DNA of 64,000 nucleotides from Eoetvoesia sp035555955 (GTDB lineage Bacteria > Pseudomonadota > Gammaproteobacteria > Burkholderiales > Burkholderiaceae_B), in the NCBI RefSeq assembly GCF_035555955.1, contig NZ_DATMGA010000032.1, positions 1 to 64,000 on the forward strand, written 5' to 3'. The notes beneath the pieces are model-generated. The model had not been told where the DNA came from. It made no database searches and saw nothing but the letters and a program-made list of their open reading frames with translations. Position 1 is the first letter of the stretch; every line of letters begins with the position of its first letter. The translations under genes and the position numbers were made by a program. Of this stretch, positions 24,324 through 32,421 are shown piece after piece.

Positions 24324-25376
24324 TTATATATCTGCCCAAACAGAGCAGGACTTTCTAAAATGCAAGACTTTTTCCTCAAGGTCGCTGAAATATTTAGGCG
24401 GCTTGCTCGTCCAAGTTCGAGCTGGAATACGTTTGCACACCTGGTGATCCTCTTCAAAAATTTTTCGATTCATCTTAGCCGTTGATTGGATGAATGCATC
24501 CACAACTTCTTGATAACGAGAATCTGCAGCTAACGCTGAGTAAAGCCTACTGGTAAAGTAAGTTTGGTTATCCTGTAAAGATGGAAAAAAATTCTGTAGC
24601 GAATACGAAAACCCATACGTAGAAGAAAGCATGGAAAATGGAAAAATAAAAATACTCGAATAGCCTTCAAGCGCATTTCCAGTAGAAAAATACTTTTTCA
24701 TGCTTCTTAAGCGCTTATCCAATCTTTCATTACCTATCCGAGAATGCCAGATAGAATTATTGCCAAGGAAAAAATTTTCCCCTTCAGTAAGTTGTAATGT
24801 CGCTAATGTATCAACATGAATAAGCGGAATATGGTATGGCTCTAACGCATTTTCAAGCGCAATGGCCCAAGCGCTTTCAAAAAAATATCTATTTACATCG
24901 CTGCAACCACTCAATTGAGAAGATATCTCTGCAAGAGAATCGTATATACGGCCTCCTAGCTGCTTTTTTAACGACTGTATTGGATCCACAGCAAAAAAAA
25001 TAAAATCCCCGCAAAAATCCACATGAAATTTATTGAGATCCGCCGCAGTAACATCACACCTCGTAAAGCTCTTCTTATTCGCTATATTCAAGCGACCATT
25101 GGAATATCCCCAGCCATGGTATTTACAACGTATCGGCTCTTTGCCTGCATCATCCATGAAAAACCGAGCCCCTCGGTGCGGGCATAAATTATCAAAAACA
25201 ATAATATGGCCGTTATCATTGTAGACAATTAACTCAAAACCTAGGATCTCAAATCTCATGAAATCATTATTATTAAAGATTTCACTTTTTAAGCAAATTG
25301 GATGCCAATACTTACTTACAAGTTTATTTGCAATCGAAATCGTTTCGCATGCCATATCTGTGTATTGAATTGCCAC
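24324..25376 (-). CDS. Rieske non-heme iron oxygenase
   Basis: A 350-aa protein starting at GTG with GAAGG about 11 bp upstream (an ATG at 25355 is an alternative). The N-terminal Rieske domain ligates [2Fe-2S] through Cys65/His67 (NLCPHRGARFF) and Cys84/His87 (IRCKYHGWGYS). The C-terminal domain has the mononuclear iron ligands His182 and His187 in EPYHIPLIHVD. This is the alpha-subunit/single-component layout of ring-hydroxylating and related oxygenases (VanA/CMO-like). No ferredoxin or reductase lies beside it; the 2Fe-2S reductase at 32422 is a conceivable but distant partner. Its place between vioA and the ACP suggests oxidation of the sugar or its acyl group rather than aromatic catabolism. 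Confidence 0.88.
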   Translation of the reverse strand: MAIQYTDMACETISIANKLVSKYWHPICLKSEIFNNNDFMRFEILGFELIVYNDNGHIIVFDNLCPHRGARFFMDDAGKEPIRCKYHGWGYSNGRLNIANKKSFTRCDVTAADLNKFHVDFCGDFIFFAVDPIQSLKKQLGGRIYDSLAEISSQLSGCSDVNRYFFESAWAIALENALEPYHIPLIHVDTLATLQLTEGENFFLGNNSIWHSRIGNERLDKRLRSMKKYFSTGNALEGYSSIFIFPFSMLSSTYGFSYSLQNFFPSLQDNQTYFTSRLYSALAADSRYQEVVDAFIQSTAKMNRKIFEEDHQVCKRIPARTWTSKPPKYFSDLEEKVLHFRKSCSVWADI

Positions 25377-25482
25377 TTAGCTATCAACCTTCCTTCAGCC
25401 ATATACTCACTAAAAGCAAATATTAAAATATATAGCCCTATAAAATTTGACAGTCTTTCATTATTCCAATCATCGAATACAC

Positions 25483-26688
25483 TCAGTTCTTCTTTGACTC
25501 ATCCATCGGCCCGCGTACGATACTCGATATTTTCGAAATCTCAAGTTGATTCAAGTTTGGATAAATCGGCAAACACAATACTTTTTTCGCCAACCTGTCC
25601 GCTATTGGTAAGTTCTCACATGAAGCCGAGGCCATGCCTCTATACATCGGAAACTCGCTTATCAAGGGATAAAAATATCTCCGAGCGTAGATATTTTTGT
25701 CCAATAACGCTTCAAACAACTGATCTCGGCTTAGTGGATAATCGTCTTCAACCAGTATGGGATAATATGAATAGTTGGCCTTTGCCTGCCCTGCATCACC
25801 AACAGGAAGAATTCCGATAACCCCACTTAATTGCTTATCGTAAATGCGGGCAATTTCCCGGCGGCGCCTAATTGCCCGATCCACGTGCGTTAGCTGCAGC
25901 AAACCAAACGCAGCATTCACTTCGCTCATCTTGCCGTTAATGCCGGCGGCAACCACGGTAAGTTCATCCACAAACCCAAAGTTCTTCAATCTATCTATAC
26001 GCAGCTTTGTCTTGGCATCCGGGCACACAATGGCGCCCCCTTCAAAGGTATTGAATACCTTGGTCGCATGAAAGCTCAATACACTTAAATCGCCATGCCG
26101 CAAAATACTTCCGCCCTCGTCTTCCACACCAAAGGCGTGAGCCGCATCGTAAATGACACGAAGGTTATAGTTATCGGCAATGGCTTGGATCGCCTCCACA
26201 TCGCATGGATTGCCATAGCAGTGCACCGGCATGATCGCCGTAGTATGGGGGGTGATGGCTGCTTCGATCTTTTTGGGGTCGAGGTTCAAAGTGTCCGGAT
26301 CGATATCGGCAAATACCGGCTTAATCCCATTCCACAGCAATGAATGCGCAGTCGCCACGAACGAATACGGGGTGGTAATGACCTCGCCCGTTATCCGTAG
26401 TGATTGCAGCGCGGTTAGCAAGGCTGTCGTGCCATTATTGAACAGGCATATATATTCAACCCCCAGGTATTCGCAAAGCGCCTGCTCCAGCTGTTGATGC
26501 ATGGGGCCGCCGTTGGTCAGCATTTTGCTGTCCCAAATTTGCCGCAAATAAGGGATGAACTCCTCCAAGGGAGGCAAATATGGTTGGGTTACATTGATGC
26601 GGCGCCCGCCCACAGCTTCTTCCATGCCATTGCCAGCCGATTCAAAGCTTTGAATATCGAAATTATTTGCTGGAACAATGCTATTCAT
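25483..26688 (-). CDS. vioA: dTDP-4-amino-4,6-dideoxyglucose aminotransferase (VioA-like, DegT/DnrJ/EryC1)
   Basis: A PLP-dependent sugar aminotransferase, 401 aa from ATG 26688. It shows NVTQPYLPPLEEFIPYLRQI, FNNGTTALLTALQSL, GEVITTPYSFVATAHSL, IMPVHCYGNPCDVEAI, Asp181 in IYDAAHAFGVEDEGG and the Schiff-base Lys210 in SFHATKVFNTFEGG. These segments are closest to VioA, which makes dTDP-viosamine from dTDP-4-keto-6-deoxyglucose. It is the first gene of the opposing operon. The start is uncertain: the family N-terminus begins near residue 30 (Met22, 26625), and no candidate has a good ribosome site. The RmlA/RmlB steps that supply the keto sugar are not encoded here. Viosamine is known in Pseudomonas flagellin glycans. 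Confidence 0.88.
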   Translation of the reverse strand: MNSIVPANNFDIQSFESAGNGMEEAVGGRRINVTQPYLPPLEEFIPYLRQIWDSKMLTNGGPMHQQLEQALCEYLGVEYICLFNNGTTALLTALQSLRITGEVITTPYSFVATAHSLLWNGIKPVFADIDPDTLNLDPKKIEAAITPHTTAIMPVHCYGNPCDVEAIQAIADNYNLRVIYDAAHAFGVEDEGGSILRHGDLSVLSFHATKVFNTFEGGAIVCPDAKTKLRIDRLKNFGFVDELTVVAAGINGKMSEVNAAFGLLQLTHVDRAIRRRREIARIYDKQLSGVIGILPVGDAGQAKANYSYYPILVEDDYPLSRDQLFEALLDKNIYARRYFYPLISEFPMYRGMASASCENLPIADRLAKKVLCLPIYPNLNQLEISKISSIVRGPMDESKKN

Positions 26689-27283
26689 TGGCGCAATGGA
26701 TTTTGGAAAGAATAGCCAAAGCATAGCAAGGGCCACCGCCGGGCAATCGGTGGAACTATGGGGTGAACAGGCAGGAATGAGGGGAAATGCGCTTAGCTAT
26801 TGCCGCTTGCAAAGCTCAATCTTCCCCGATTTTGAGCGCCATTTAAAAGGAGGAGCGTGATTTCTTAAGAGAAGTACGCTGAAGTGGCTAAAGAAACGCG
26901 CTCCCACATAAACAATTGCACCTGTTTACCACCTCTGCAGGTCACAGCAAGCGTGTCGAAACTCGTCACTCCCCAATGAAAAACATTTTGCTAGCCTTCC
27001 TGACGCCCTGCCATTCTTCCCTGATGCGTCCAGAATCGTGATCGGTCTGCCAACATTTCCGTAATTCCAGTCAATCGTCCCAGGTGGAACCAGCACCTGG
27101 GACGATACGCACGGCAGCAGCACGTGATGCGCCCAACTTGCGAATGTACAGCGCAGTTCACGGTCTTGCAGGCATTCCGAGTTATACACGGTTGAATGAG
27201 TTTGTATACGTCCTCCAGCCCCCCGTTGTGCTCCTAGCTAAACAGCAACACCGTCCGCCCTGAACACAAACGGCATTCACCCC
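26689..27283. other. Intergenic region upstream of vioA, no gene recognised
   Basis: About 595 bp. It must hold the promoter of the vioA operon, but no sigma-28 or sigma-54 box is convincing. An 87-codon frame (26926-27189, minus, GTG start) has no recognisable domain or ribosome site; it could be a decayed gene. The region marks the edge between the glycosylation island and the next small-gene stretch. Confidence 0.45.
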
Positions 27284-27844
27284 TTACTCATAGTGAACAA
27301 ACAGTTCCCGATTGCAGCGGGTGCATTCGTGTGTCTTCAAATTCGATCTGTAGCGGCCGCGAATGTAAATGCCCTTGTTGCCGCAATGTATGCAGCGCGG
27401 GCGGCCATTGTCCATCACGGCATGAGGCAGGCTTCGGTATTCGCTTTCCCGCAGAAGGCTGTCTACGGGAAGAAACAGCAAAGCACAAACGGCCAGCGCC
27501 GCCACCCATGGCCAAAAGCCGGTCAGTATGCCGGCGGCGTAAGTCACGACCAGCACCACGGCGGCAAGGGCGACGACAAGTGTGGTGCGCTGGCTGCGGT
27601 TCTTGGCAATGCGTGCCTGAAGCGCGCGCTCGTAGGCGGCATCGGTTTCGGCGTTGGGAAACGCAAGGCGCGGGGTTTGCTCTGGGTGGGTACGCCCATG
27701 GAACCGGGCGCCGTCTCCGATAAAGGGCTCTTTCTCGGGGGATTGCGCGGGCTGCCGCCGCAGCTTGGGACGCAGGTCTTTTCCGCAGTTCGGGCAAAAC
27801 TTGTCCGAACGCTGGATTTCATGATTGCATTTAAAACAGTTCAT
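27284..27844 (-). CDS. Zinc-ribbon membrane protein of unknown function
   Basis: A 186-aa protein. The N-terminus is a zinc ribbon (Cys3, Cys6, Cys17, Cys20 in CFKCNHEIQRSDKFCPNCG), followed by a charged linker. Two adjoining transmembrane helices (about residues 88-125: TTLVVALAAVVLVVTYAAG and PWVAALAVCALLFLP) come next, and a C-terminal second ribbon follows (RCIHCGNKGIYIRG and HECTRCNRELF). Both ends therefore should lie in the cytoplasm with a helical hairpin in the inner membrane. I do not recognise a specific function; such double-ribbon proteins are often annotated only as zinc-ribbon domain proteins. It stands alone. Confidence 0.7.
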   Translation of the reverse strand: MNCFKCNHEIQRSDKFCPNCGKDLRPKLRRQPAQSPEKEPFIGDGARFHGRTHPEQTPRLAFPNAETDAAYERALQARIAKNRSQRTTLVVALAAVVLVVTYAAGILTGFWPWVAALAVCALLFLPVDSLLRESEYRSLPHAVMDNGRPRCIHCGNKGIYIRGRYRSNLKTHECTRCNRELFVHYE

Positions 27845-28146
27845 CGAAAAATCAAAACACCATACAGGTTACCGGAATCAGCGGCTGATTTTAACGTGCA
27901 GGAAAAAACGCGAGGCTCAATGACAAGCCGTGTTGGCGATAAGCCGGCCAGGCGCAGCCCAACACCAGCCGCCTTGTAATATGCAATCTGACATTAATCC
28001 AAAAAAACAGGAAGTTTCCGCATAGACATATTTGTCGACAACCAGACACACTCTCTCATTGCCTGCTGTATTGTGAATATCGTTTTGGCAACCGGAATAA
28101 TCAATGTATGCAATCAGGTCATGGCAAGCGGGATTGCTCTCGAAAC
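27845..28146. other. Intergenic region, no gene recognised
   Basis: About 300 bp between the zinc-ribbon gene and brnT. No domain-bearing reading frame is seen; the brnTA promoter should lie at its right end next to the palindromic operator. Confidence 0.4.
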
Positions 28147-28164
28147 TTATTGTGCATACAATAA
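28147..28164. promoter_or_regulatory. Inverted repeat TTATTGT-GCAT-ACAATAA upstream of brnT
   Basis: Perfect 7-bp arms around a 4-bp centre, ending 4 bp before the brnT start codon. BrnA is a ribbon-helix-helix autorepressor, and this is the obvious operator candidate. Its position would also cover the ribosome landing site region of brnT, which lacks a Shine-Dalgarno sequence. Confidence 0.6.
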
Positions 28165-28168
28165 AGCC

Positions 28169-28435
28169 ATGAGGATTATCTTTGATCCTCGTAAGGACAG
28201 GCAAAATCTGGGAAAACATGGCGTCTCACTTGCCGATGCTGGCAGATTCGAGTGGTCAACATCAGTTATGTGGCCTGACTGTCGGCAAGACTACGGAGAA
28301 TTGCGAATAGCAGGCCTGGGTTACATCGGCCATCGCCTGCATTACATCGTATTCGTAGAACGCGATGACAACCGGCGCATCATCAGTTTGCGTAAAGCAA
28401 ACATTAGAGAAATCAAACGCTATGCCGAAACTTAA
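28169..28435 (+). CDS. brnT: BrnT-family toxin
   Basis: An 88-aa type II toxin with the RelE-like BrnT fold. It starts MRIIFDPRKDRQNLGKHGVS (the FDP-x(4)-N-x(2)-KHG signature) and ends RRIISLRKANIREIKRYAET, the conserved basic C-terminal segment. BrnT is a ribonuclease neutralised by BrnA. The gene overlaps the antitoxin by 14 bp in the normal toxin-first order. There is no Shine-Dalgarno sequence before the ATG, so translation may be weak. Confidence 0.9.
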   Translation: MRIIFDPRKDRQNLGKHGVSLADAGRFEWSTSVMWPDCRQDYGELRIAGLGYIGHRLHYIVFVERDDNRRIISLRKANIREIKRYAET

Positions 28436-28709
28436 ACCTCAAACCATTATTCCAACGCCTGACGAAGACCTTGCCATTACCGCCGCGGCCGCCACGGATC
28501 CCGACGCCATGCCGCTAACTGACACGCAATGGAAGCAAGCGAAACCAAAATCCCGAATTGGCCGCCCGCCCGCTGACATTACCAAAGAACGCATCACAAT
28601 TCGCCTTTCACGCGACGTGCTGAAGCAATTCCGTGAAGGCGGTGCAGGCTGGCAAACACGCATGGATCTGGCATTGAAAGACTGGCTTAAAACCCGATCG
28701 TCCAGGTAA
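28422..28709 (+). CDS. brnA: BrnA-family antitoxin
   Basis: A 95-aa antitoxin. The N-terminal half is acidic (PTPDEDLAITAAAATDPDAM, then PLTDTQWKQ), as in other BrnA proteins, and binds the toxin; the C-terminal half is the ribbon-helix-helix (KERITIRLSRDVLKQF then GAGWQTRMDLALKDWL). It overlaps the end of brnT by 14 bp. It is expected to repress its own operon through the palindrome at 28147-28164. Confidence 0.9.
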   Translation: MPKLKPQTIIPTPDEDLAITAAAATDPDAMPLTDTQWKQAKPKSRIGRPPADITKERITIRLSRDVLKQFREGGAGWQTRMDLALKDWLKTRSSR

Positions 28710-28753
28710 TCGAGTAACACGGCCAACAGCATCACGCCCGATGCGAACAAGCC

Positions 28754-28907
28754 CTACTTGCTGTCGGGCATGATCGCAGCATCCAGGATATTCAGCGACC
28801 AGATTTCCAATTTGAGCAGGGGTAGCGGCTTTCAGGCGCTGTTCTACGCCTTCGGGCAAGGAATCGAACTTTCGAAGCAAGCAGCCGCTTCAACACGGCA
28901 CACTTAA
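28754..28907 (-). pseudogene. Remnant of the C-terminus of an Rpn/DUF4351 protein
   Basis: On the minus strand LLRKFDSLPEGVEQRLKAAT and PAQI match the DUF4351 tail of Rpn-type PDDEXK 'transposases'. After a +1 shift near 28797 the next frame continues WSLNILDAAIMPDSK and stops at 28754, which is how this domain normally ends. The rest of the protein is gone. It lies directly after brnTA, mirroring the Rpn remnant at 9660-9950 beside brn fragments. Confidence 0.55.
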
Positions 28908-29084
28908 GCCCATTAGAATTCCGCAGCGCTTGCCATTCAATAAAGATATATTTAATATACATCTTTAACGAAATACGATCCGACGCCCTGCCTATCCAGG
29001 GTACAAACACATGAAACGAAAACAAGCGCGCAATCGTTTTTTTCCGGATTCGTAGTACTCGACGGCGCAACATAAGGAACAAGC
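28908..29084. other. Intergenic region before the hemerythrin-like gene
   Basis: AT-rich stretch (for example AAAGATATATTTAATATAC at 28943) without a recognisable gene; probably contains the promoter of the hemerythrin-like gene. Confidence 0.35.
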
Positions 29085-29495
29085 ATGGACATCGACAGCT
29101 TCAAGGCCCAGCACGAGAAAATTCTGGAGGGCATTGCCGCCCTGCGCAACTATGCCAAGGCCGGCATTGCGGAAAACGCCGAGCTTATCGCCGGCCAGGT
29201 TGTTGCGTTGAGTTCCATCATCAAGGTTCACCTGGCCATCGAAGATCGGGTCCTTTACCCCTCACTGCAGAAAAACGCGCATGCCGAGCTGGCCGCCATG
29301 GGGCGCGCCTACCAGGATGAAATGAAGGACATTGCGCAGGCCTATACGGCCTTTTCGCGGCGCTGGAACACGCCCACGCAGGTGGCCCGCGAAGCGGAAG
29401 GCTTTCGCCACGATGCGAATACGGTGCTGAAAATGGTGTACCAGCGCATGCAAAGAGAGAACGCGGAGTTCTACCCTGCCATTGAAGCGGCCTGA
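29085..29495 (+). CDS. Hemerythrin/HHE cation-binding domain protein
   Basis: A 136-aa all-helical protein of the HHE family. Putative di-iron ligands are spread as expected: His10 in FKAQHEKILEG, His49 and Glu53 in IKVHLAIEDRVLYPSL, a later His in EGFRHDANTVLK and a C-terminal glutamate in RENAEFYPAIEA. Such proteins bind oxygen, nitric oxide or iron, and relatives are linked to nitrosative stress repair. No regulator or partner is adjacent, so the role stays general. Confidence 0.8.
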   Translation: MDIDSFKAQHEKILEGIAALRNYAKAGIAENAELIAGQVVALSSIIKVHLAIEDRVLYPSLQKNAHAELAAMGRAYQDEMKDIAQAYTAFSRRWNTPTQVAREAEGFRHDANTVLKMVYQRMQRENAEFYPAIEAA

Positions 29496-29610
29496 GGCCG
29501 AGTCCCCGAGACTGAACCCGAATCGAGGCCTGAACCTGGCTCCAGGCATATCAAGATTCGGCTTGAGCTGAACGCCGCACCGCCCAGCAACCGGCAATCA
29601 GGGCGGCCAC

Positions 29611-29638
29611 ATGCAAGGGACATCATCGGCCCTTGCAT
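29611..29638 (-). terminator. Hairpin after the UgpB-like gene
   Basis: ATGCAAGGG and CCCTTGCAT form a 9-bp stem with a 10-nt loop about 20 bp past the stop codon of the minus-strand gene. No T run follows, so activity is uncertain. Confidence 0.4.
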
Positions 29639-29658
29639 TGCCACATAAAACCAGCCGC

Positions 29659-31014
29659 TTATTTTGCCTGCATCAAGTGGTCGGCTTCGGCCGAGGCGGC
29701 GCTAAGCGTCGGCACGGCGGGTTCCTGGCCATTCAGCGCGCGATCGAGCTGCTGGTGGAACATGGCTCGTATTTGCGGGTAGTTGCTGACATTGAAGCTG
29801 CGCGACGTCAGCACCTGGGGGTTGGCGTACACGGCAACCAGGTTGCGCCAGTCGCCCAGGTTCTTGTAGTACGAAGCGTCGGTGCTGTTGAACGCCTGCT
29901 GGGTCAGCGGCAGGTAGCCGGTGTTCTGGTACCAAGTGGCGGCGTTCTTGGTTTGCGACAACCAGGCCAGGAATTGCGCCGTGGCTTTGTCCTCGGCGGC
30001 GGAATGGCCGCTGGTCGTCCAAAAGCCGGCGCCGTCGACAAAGGGATTGCCGGGCTTGGACGTGACTTCGGGGTAATAAGGCAGTCCCGACACGCCGAAA
30101 TCCAGGACGTTCTTGTCGCGGAAGGCGCCCAGATGGCTGGAATCGGACATCAGCACGGCGCATTCGTTGTTGGCGAAACGCTTGACCGCCACGCCCTCCT
30201 GGTCAGGCTTGAGCATGAGTTCGCTGCGCACCCAGCTGATCATCAGCGACAAATGCTTCACGTACACGGAATCGAAGATGAAAGCGGGCTCGACCTTGGT
30301 CTTGACCTTGGCTTTCTTGCCTTTGCTGTTGCTATGCACCGCCACGGTTTCCACGGCTACGTAGCGCTGGTTGTTGACCGCGGCGAGGTTCTCCAGGTTG
30401 ATGGAAACCGGCTCGTCGGTGACCAGCGGGCAGTTGCGCGTGGCCTTGTTGGCCAGGTTGACCAGTTGGTCCTGCAGGCCGGGCCAAGAACGCTGCGGCT
30501 GCGCCGGAACGATGCCCGCCTTCTTGAAGGCGCTGACGTTGTAGAACATGACGGGCACTTCGACCATGTACGGCAAGGCCAGCATGCGGCCTTTGCCGTC
30601 GCGCATGAACCCGGCGTCAGGCGACACGAACCACTTGGCGTCCTTGATGGGGTATTTGGCCAGCAGGCTGTATAGAGGCTGAATGTAGTGGCGCTGCGCG
30701 ATGGCATCCGGGTTGCGGTTGTTGTCGAGCTGCACGAGATTGGGGGTTTTCTTGCTCTTGGCGCTTTCCGCCAGGGCTGATTCGATGGCGTTGTTGGTGT
30801 CGAACGCCTTGACCGTGACCTTGACGTCGTCCTGGTCGCGGTTGAACTGCTTGACCAGCTTTTCAAAAACGCCGGCGTTGTGCTCATTCAGCGAATGCCA
30901 GACCTGAATGTCGGTGGCGGCGTAGACCTGCGGCATGCCTGCAAACGTAAATACGCTGGCCAGCGACAGCGTGCGCGCCAGATTGGGCACGCTAAAAAGC
31001 CGATGTATCTTCAT
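29659..31014 (-). CDS. UgpB-like ABC transporter substrate-binding protein
   Basis: A 451-aa periplasmic binding protein of the extracellular solute-binding family 1 (UgpB/MalE type). The signal peptide occupies residues 1-33 (cleavage near VYAATDIQ). The mature protein starts IQVWHSLNEHNAGVFEKLV, and it has the glycine-rich LPYMVEVPVMFYNVSAFKKAG and FVDGAGFWTTSGHSAAE segments of UgpB, the sn-glycerol-3-phosphate binding protein. No UgpA, UgpE or UgpC is next to it, so it is an orphan here; the preceding gene on this strand is dadA, 9 bp upstream, and the two may be co-transcribed. The ligand is not certain. Confidence 0.82.
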   Translation of the reverse strand: MKIHRLFSVPNLARTLSLASVFTFAGMPQVYAATDIQVWHSLNEHNAGVFEKLVKQFNRDQDDVKVTVKAFDTNNAIESALAESAKSKKTPNLVQLDNNRNPDAIAQRHYIQPLYSLLAKYPIKDAKWFVSPDAGFMRDGKGRMLALPYMVEVPVMFYNVSAFKKAGIVPAQPQRSWPGLQDQLVNLANKATRNCPLVTDEPVSINLENLAAVNNQRYVAVETVAVHSNSKGKKAKVKTKVEPAFIFDSVYVKHLSLMISWVRSELMLKPDQEGVAVKRFANNECAVLMSDSSHLGAFRDKNVLDFGVSGLPYYPEVTSKPGNPFVDGAGFWTTSGHSAAEDKATAQFLAWLSQTKNAATWYQNTGYLPLTQQAFNSTDASYYKNLGDWRNLVAVYANPQVLTSRSFNVSNYPQIRAMFHQQLDRALNGQEPAVPTLSAASAEADHLMQAK

Positions 31015-31023
31015 GAATTGCTA

Positions 31024-32277
31024 TCAACCTATAAAAGGAAAAACAGGCTCGGGGGTATTGCCTGAAACAATATCGGCCAGCGCGCGCCCGGAACCCACGC
31101 CCATCGTCCAGCCCAGTGTGCCGTGGCCGGTGTTCAGGTACAGGTTGGAGATACGTGTTCGGCCAATTATCGGGACATTGGAAGGGGTTGACGGACGCAA
31201 GCCCGACCAGAACTGAACATTATCAAAATCAAGGGCGGTTGGGAACAAACCGCGCGCCAAAGCTGACATATTTTCGCAACGGTTTGTATTCAGGGCCCGG
31301 GAATAGCCGCTTAGCTCCGCCACGCCGGCCATGCGCAATTGCTTGCCCAGGCGGCTGTAGACCACCTTGTGGGCGCTGTCGGTAAGGCTGACGCTGGGAG
31401 CCGCCGATTCGTCCACGATATCGAAGGTGGCCGAATAGCCCTTGGCCGGATACACCCGGCAAGGCACTCCCAATGGCGCCACAAGATGCGGTGTCCAGCA
31501 CCCCAGGGCGGCCACGTAGGCATCGGCGGTAATGGTCTGAAACAGACCATCGGGCTTGACCACTTCCACCCCCTGCACCTGCCCCCCCGCCGCCAGCAAA
31601 CGGTTGACTTGGGTGGAAAAGCGGAACTCCACGCCGGCCCGGCGGGCGTGCTCGGCCAATGCGGTCGTGAACAGGTAGACGTCGCCGCTTTCGTCCTCGG
31701 GGGTGTAGTCGCCGCCCACGATGCTGTGCCGGATCGATGCCAGCGCCGGCTCGATCTCCACGATCTCGTCCGGCCCAACGATGCGGCGGTCGACCCCGAA
31801 GTTGCGCATGACTCCGGCCGCCCGCTGCGAAGCGTCGAACGCCTCGTCGTCCCGGTAGAAATTGAGAATGCCGCGTTCCAGATGGTTGTACTCGATGCCC
31901 AGGTCGGCGCGCATGCCCTGCAAGGTGTGCAGGCTGTATTCGGCCATGGCCACCATGGCCTTGATGTTGGGAGCCAGGCGGCTGGGCAGGCACTCGCGCA
32001 GAAAGGCCAGCCCCCAACCCCATTGGCGCAAGTCGAACTGGGGCCGGAACGACAGGGGCGCATTTTTTTGCAGCAGCCATTTGAGCAACTGCAGCGGCGC
32101 CTGGGGATTGGCCCAGGGCTCCGCATAGGACACCGATATCTGGCAGCCGTTGGCCCGGCTGGTTTCCTGGGCCGGCCCGGGCTCCCGGTCGATGACCACC
32201 ACGTCGTGCCCTGCCTGGTTCAGCCACCAAGCGGTTGCTGTTCCGATAATCCCGCTACCCAATACCGCTACTTTCAT
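31024..32277 (-). CDS. dadA: D-amino acid dehydrogenase (DadA-like)
   Basis: A 417-aa FAD-dependent oxidoreductase of the DAO family. The dinucleotide motif is KVAVLGSGIIGTATAWWLNQ followed by an acidic residue (VVVIDREPG). The DadA-specific C-terminus includes FWSGLRPSTPSNVPIIGRT and NLYLNTGHGTLGWTMGVGSG. DadA oxidatively deaminates D-amino acids at the membrane and passes electrons to quinone. It is followed 9 bp later by the UgpB-like gene. Other DAO-family enzymes are possible, but the C-terminal motifs are those of DadA. Confidence 0.88.
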   Translation of the reverse strand: MKVAVLGSGIIGTATAWWLNQAGHDVVVIDREPGPAQETSRANGCQISVSYAEPWANPQAPLQLLKWLLQKNAPLSFRPQFDLRQWGWGLAFLRECLPSRLAPNIKAMVAMAEYSLHTLQGMRADLGIEYNHLERGILNFYRDDEAFDASQRAAGVMRNFGVDRRIVGPDEIVEIEPALASIRHSIVGGDYTPEDESGDVYLFTTALAEHARRAGVEFRFSTQVNRLLAAGGQVQGVEVVKPDGLFQTITADAYVAALGCWTPHLVAPLGVPCRVYPAKGYSATFDIVDESAAPSVSLTDSAHKVVYSRLGKQLRMAGVAELSGYSRALNTNRCENMSALARGLFPTALDFDNVQFWSGLRPSTPSNVPIIGRTRISNLYLNTGHGTLGWTMGVGSGRALADIVSGNTPEPVFPFIG

Positions 32278-32421
32278 GGTTCCAACCTTTACACATCAAT
32301 GGCTTTTGCCGATCGCCCGCCACGCCCGTCCGCCAAGGCGACGGGATTTGCGCGTCAGGGACTCGGATTTGCCCAGTCTGCCTTTCCGTCCCGTCCCATT
32401 TGGGCCCGCCCAAAGCGCTTG

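Noticed and set aside
26689..26900. Sigma-54 or sigma-28 promoter for the vioA operon
   Set aside because: No GG-N10-GC or TAAA-N15-GCCG arrangement with correct spacing was found on the minus strand.
26926..27189. An 87-codon minus-strand frame in the gap before vioA
   Set aside because: No domain, no ribosome site and a GTG start; kept only as a note in the intergenic entry.
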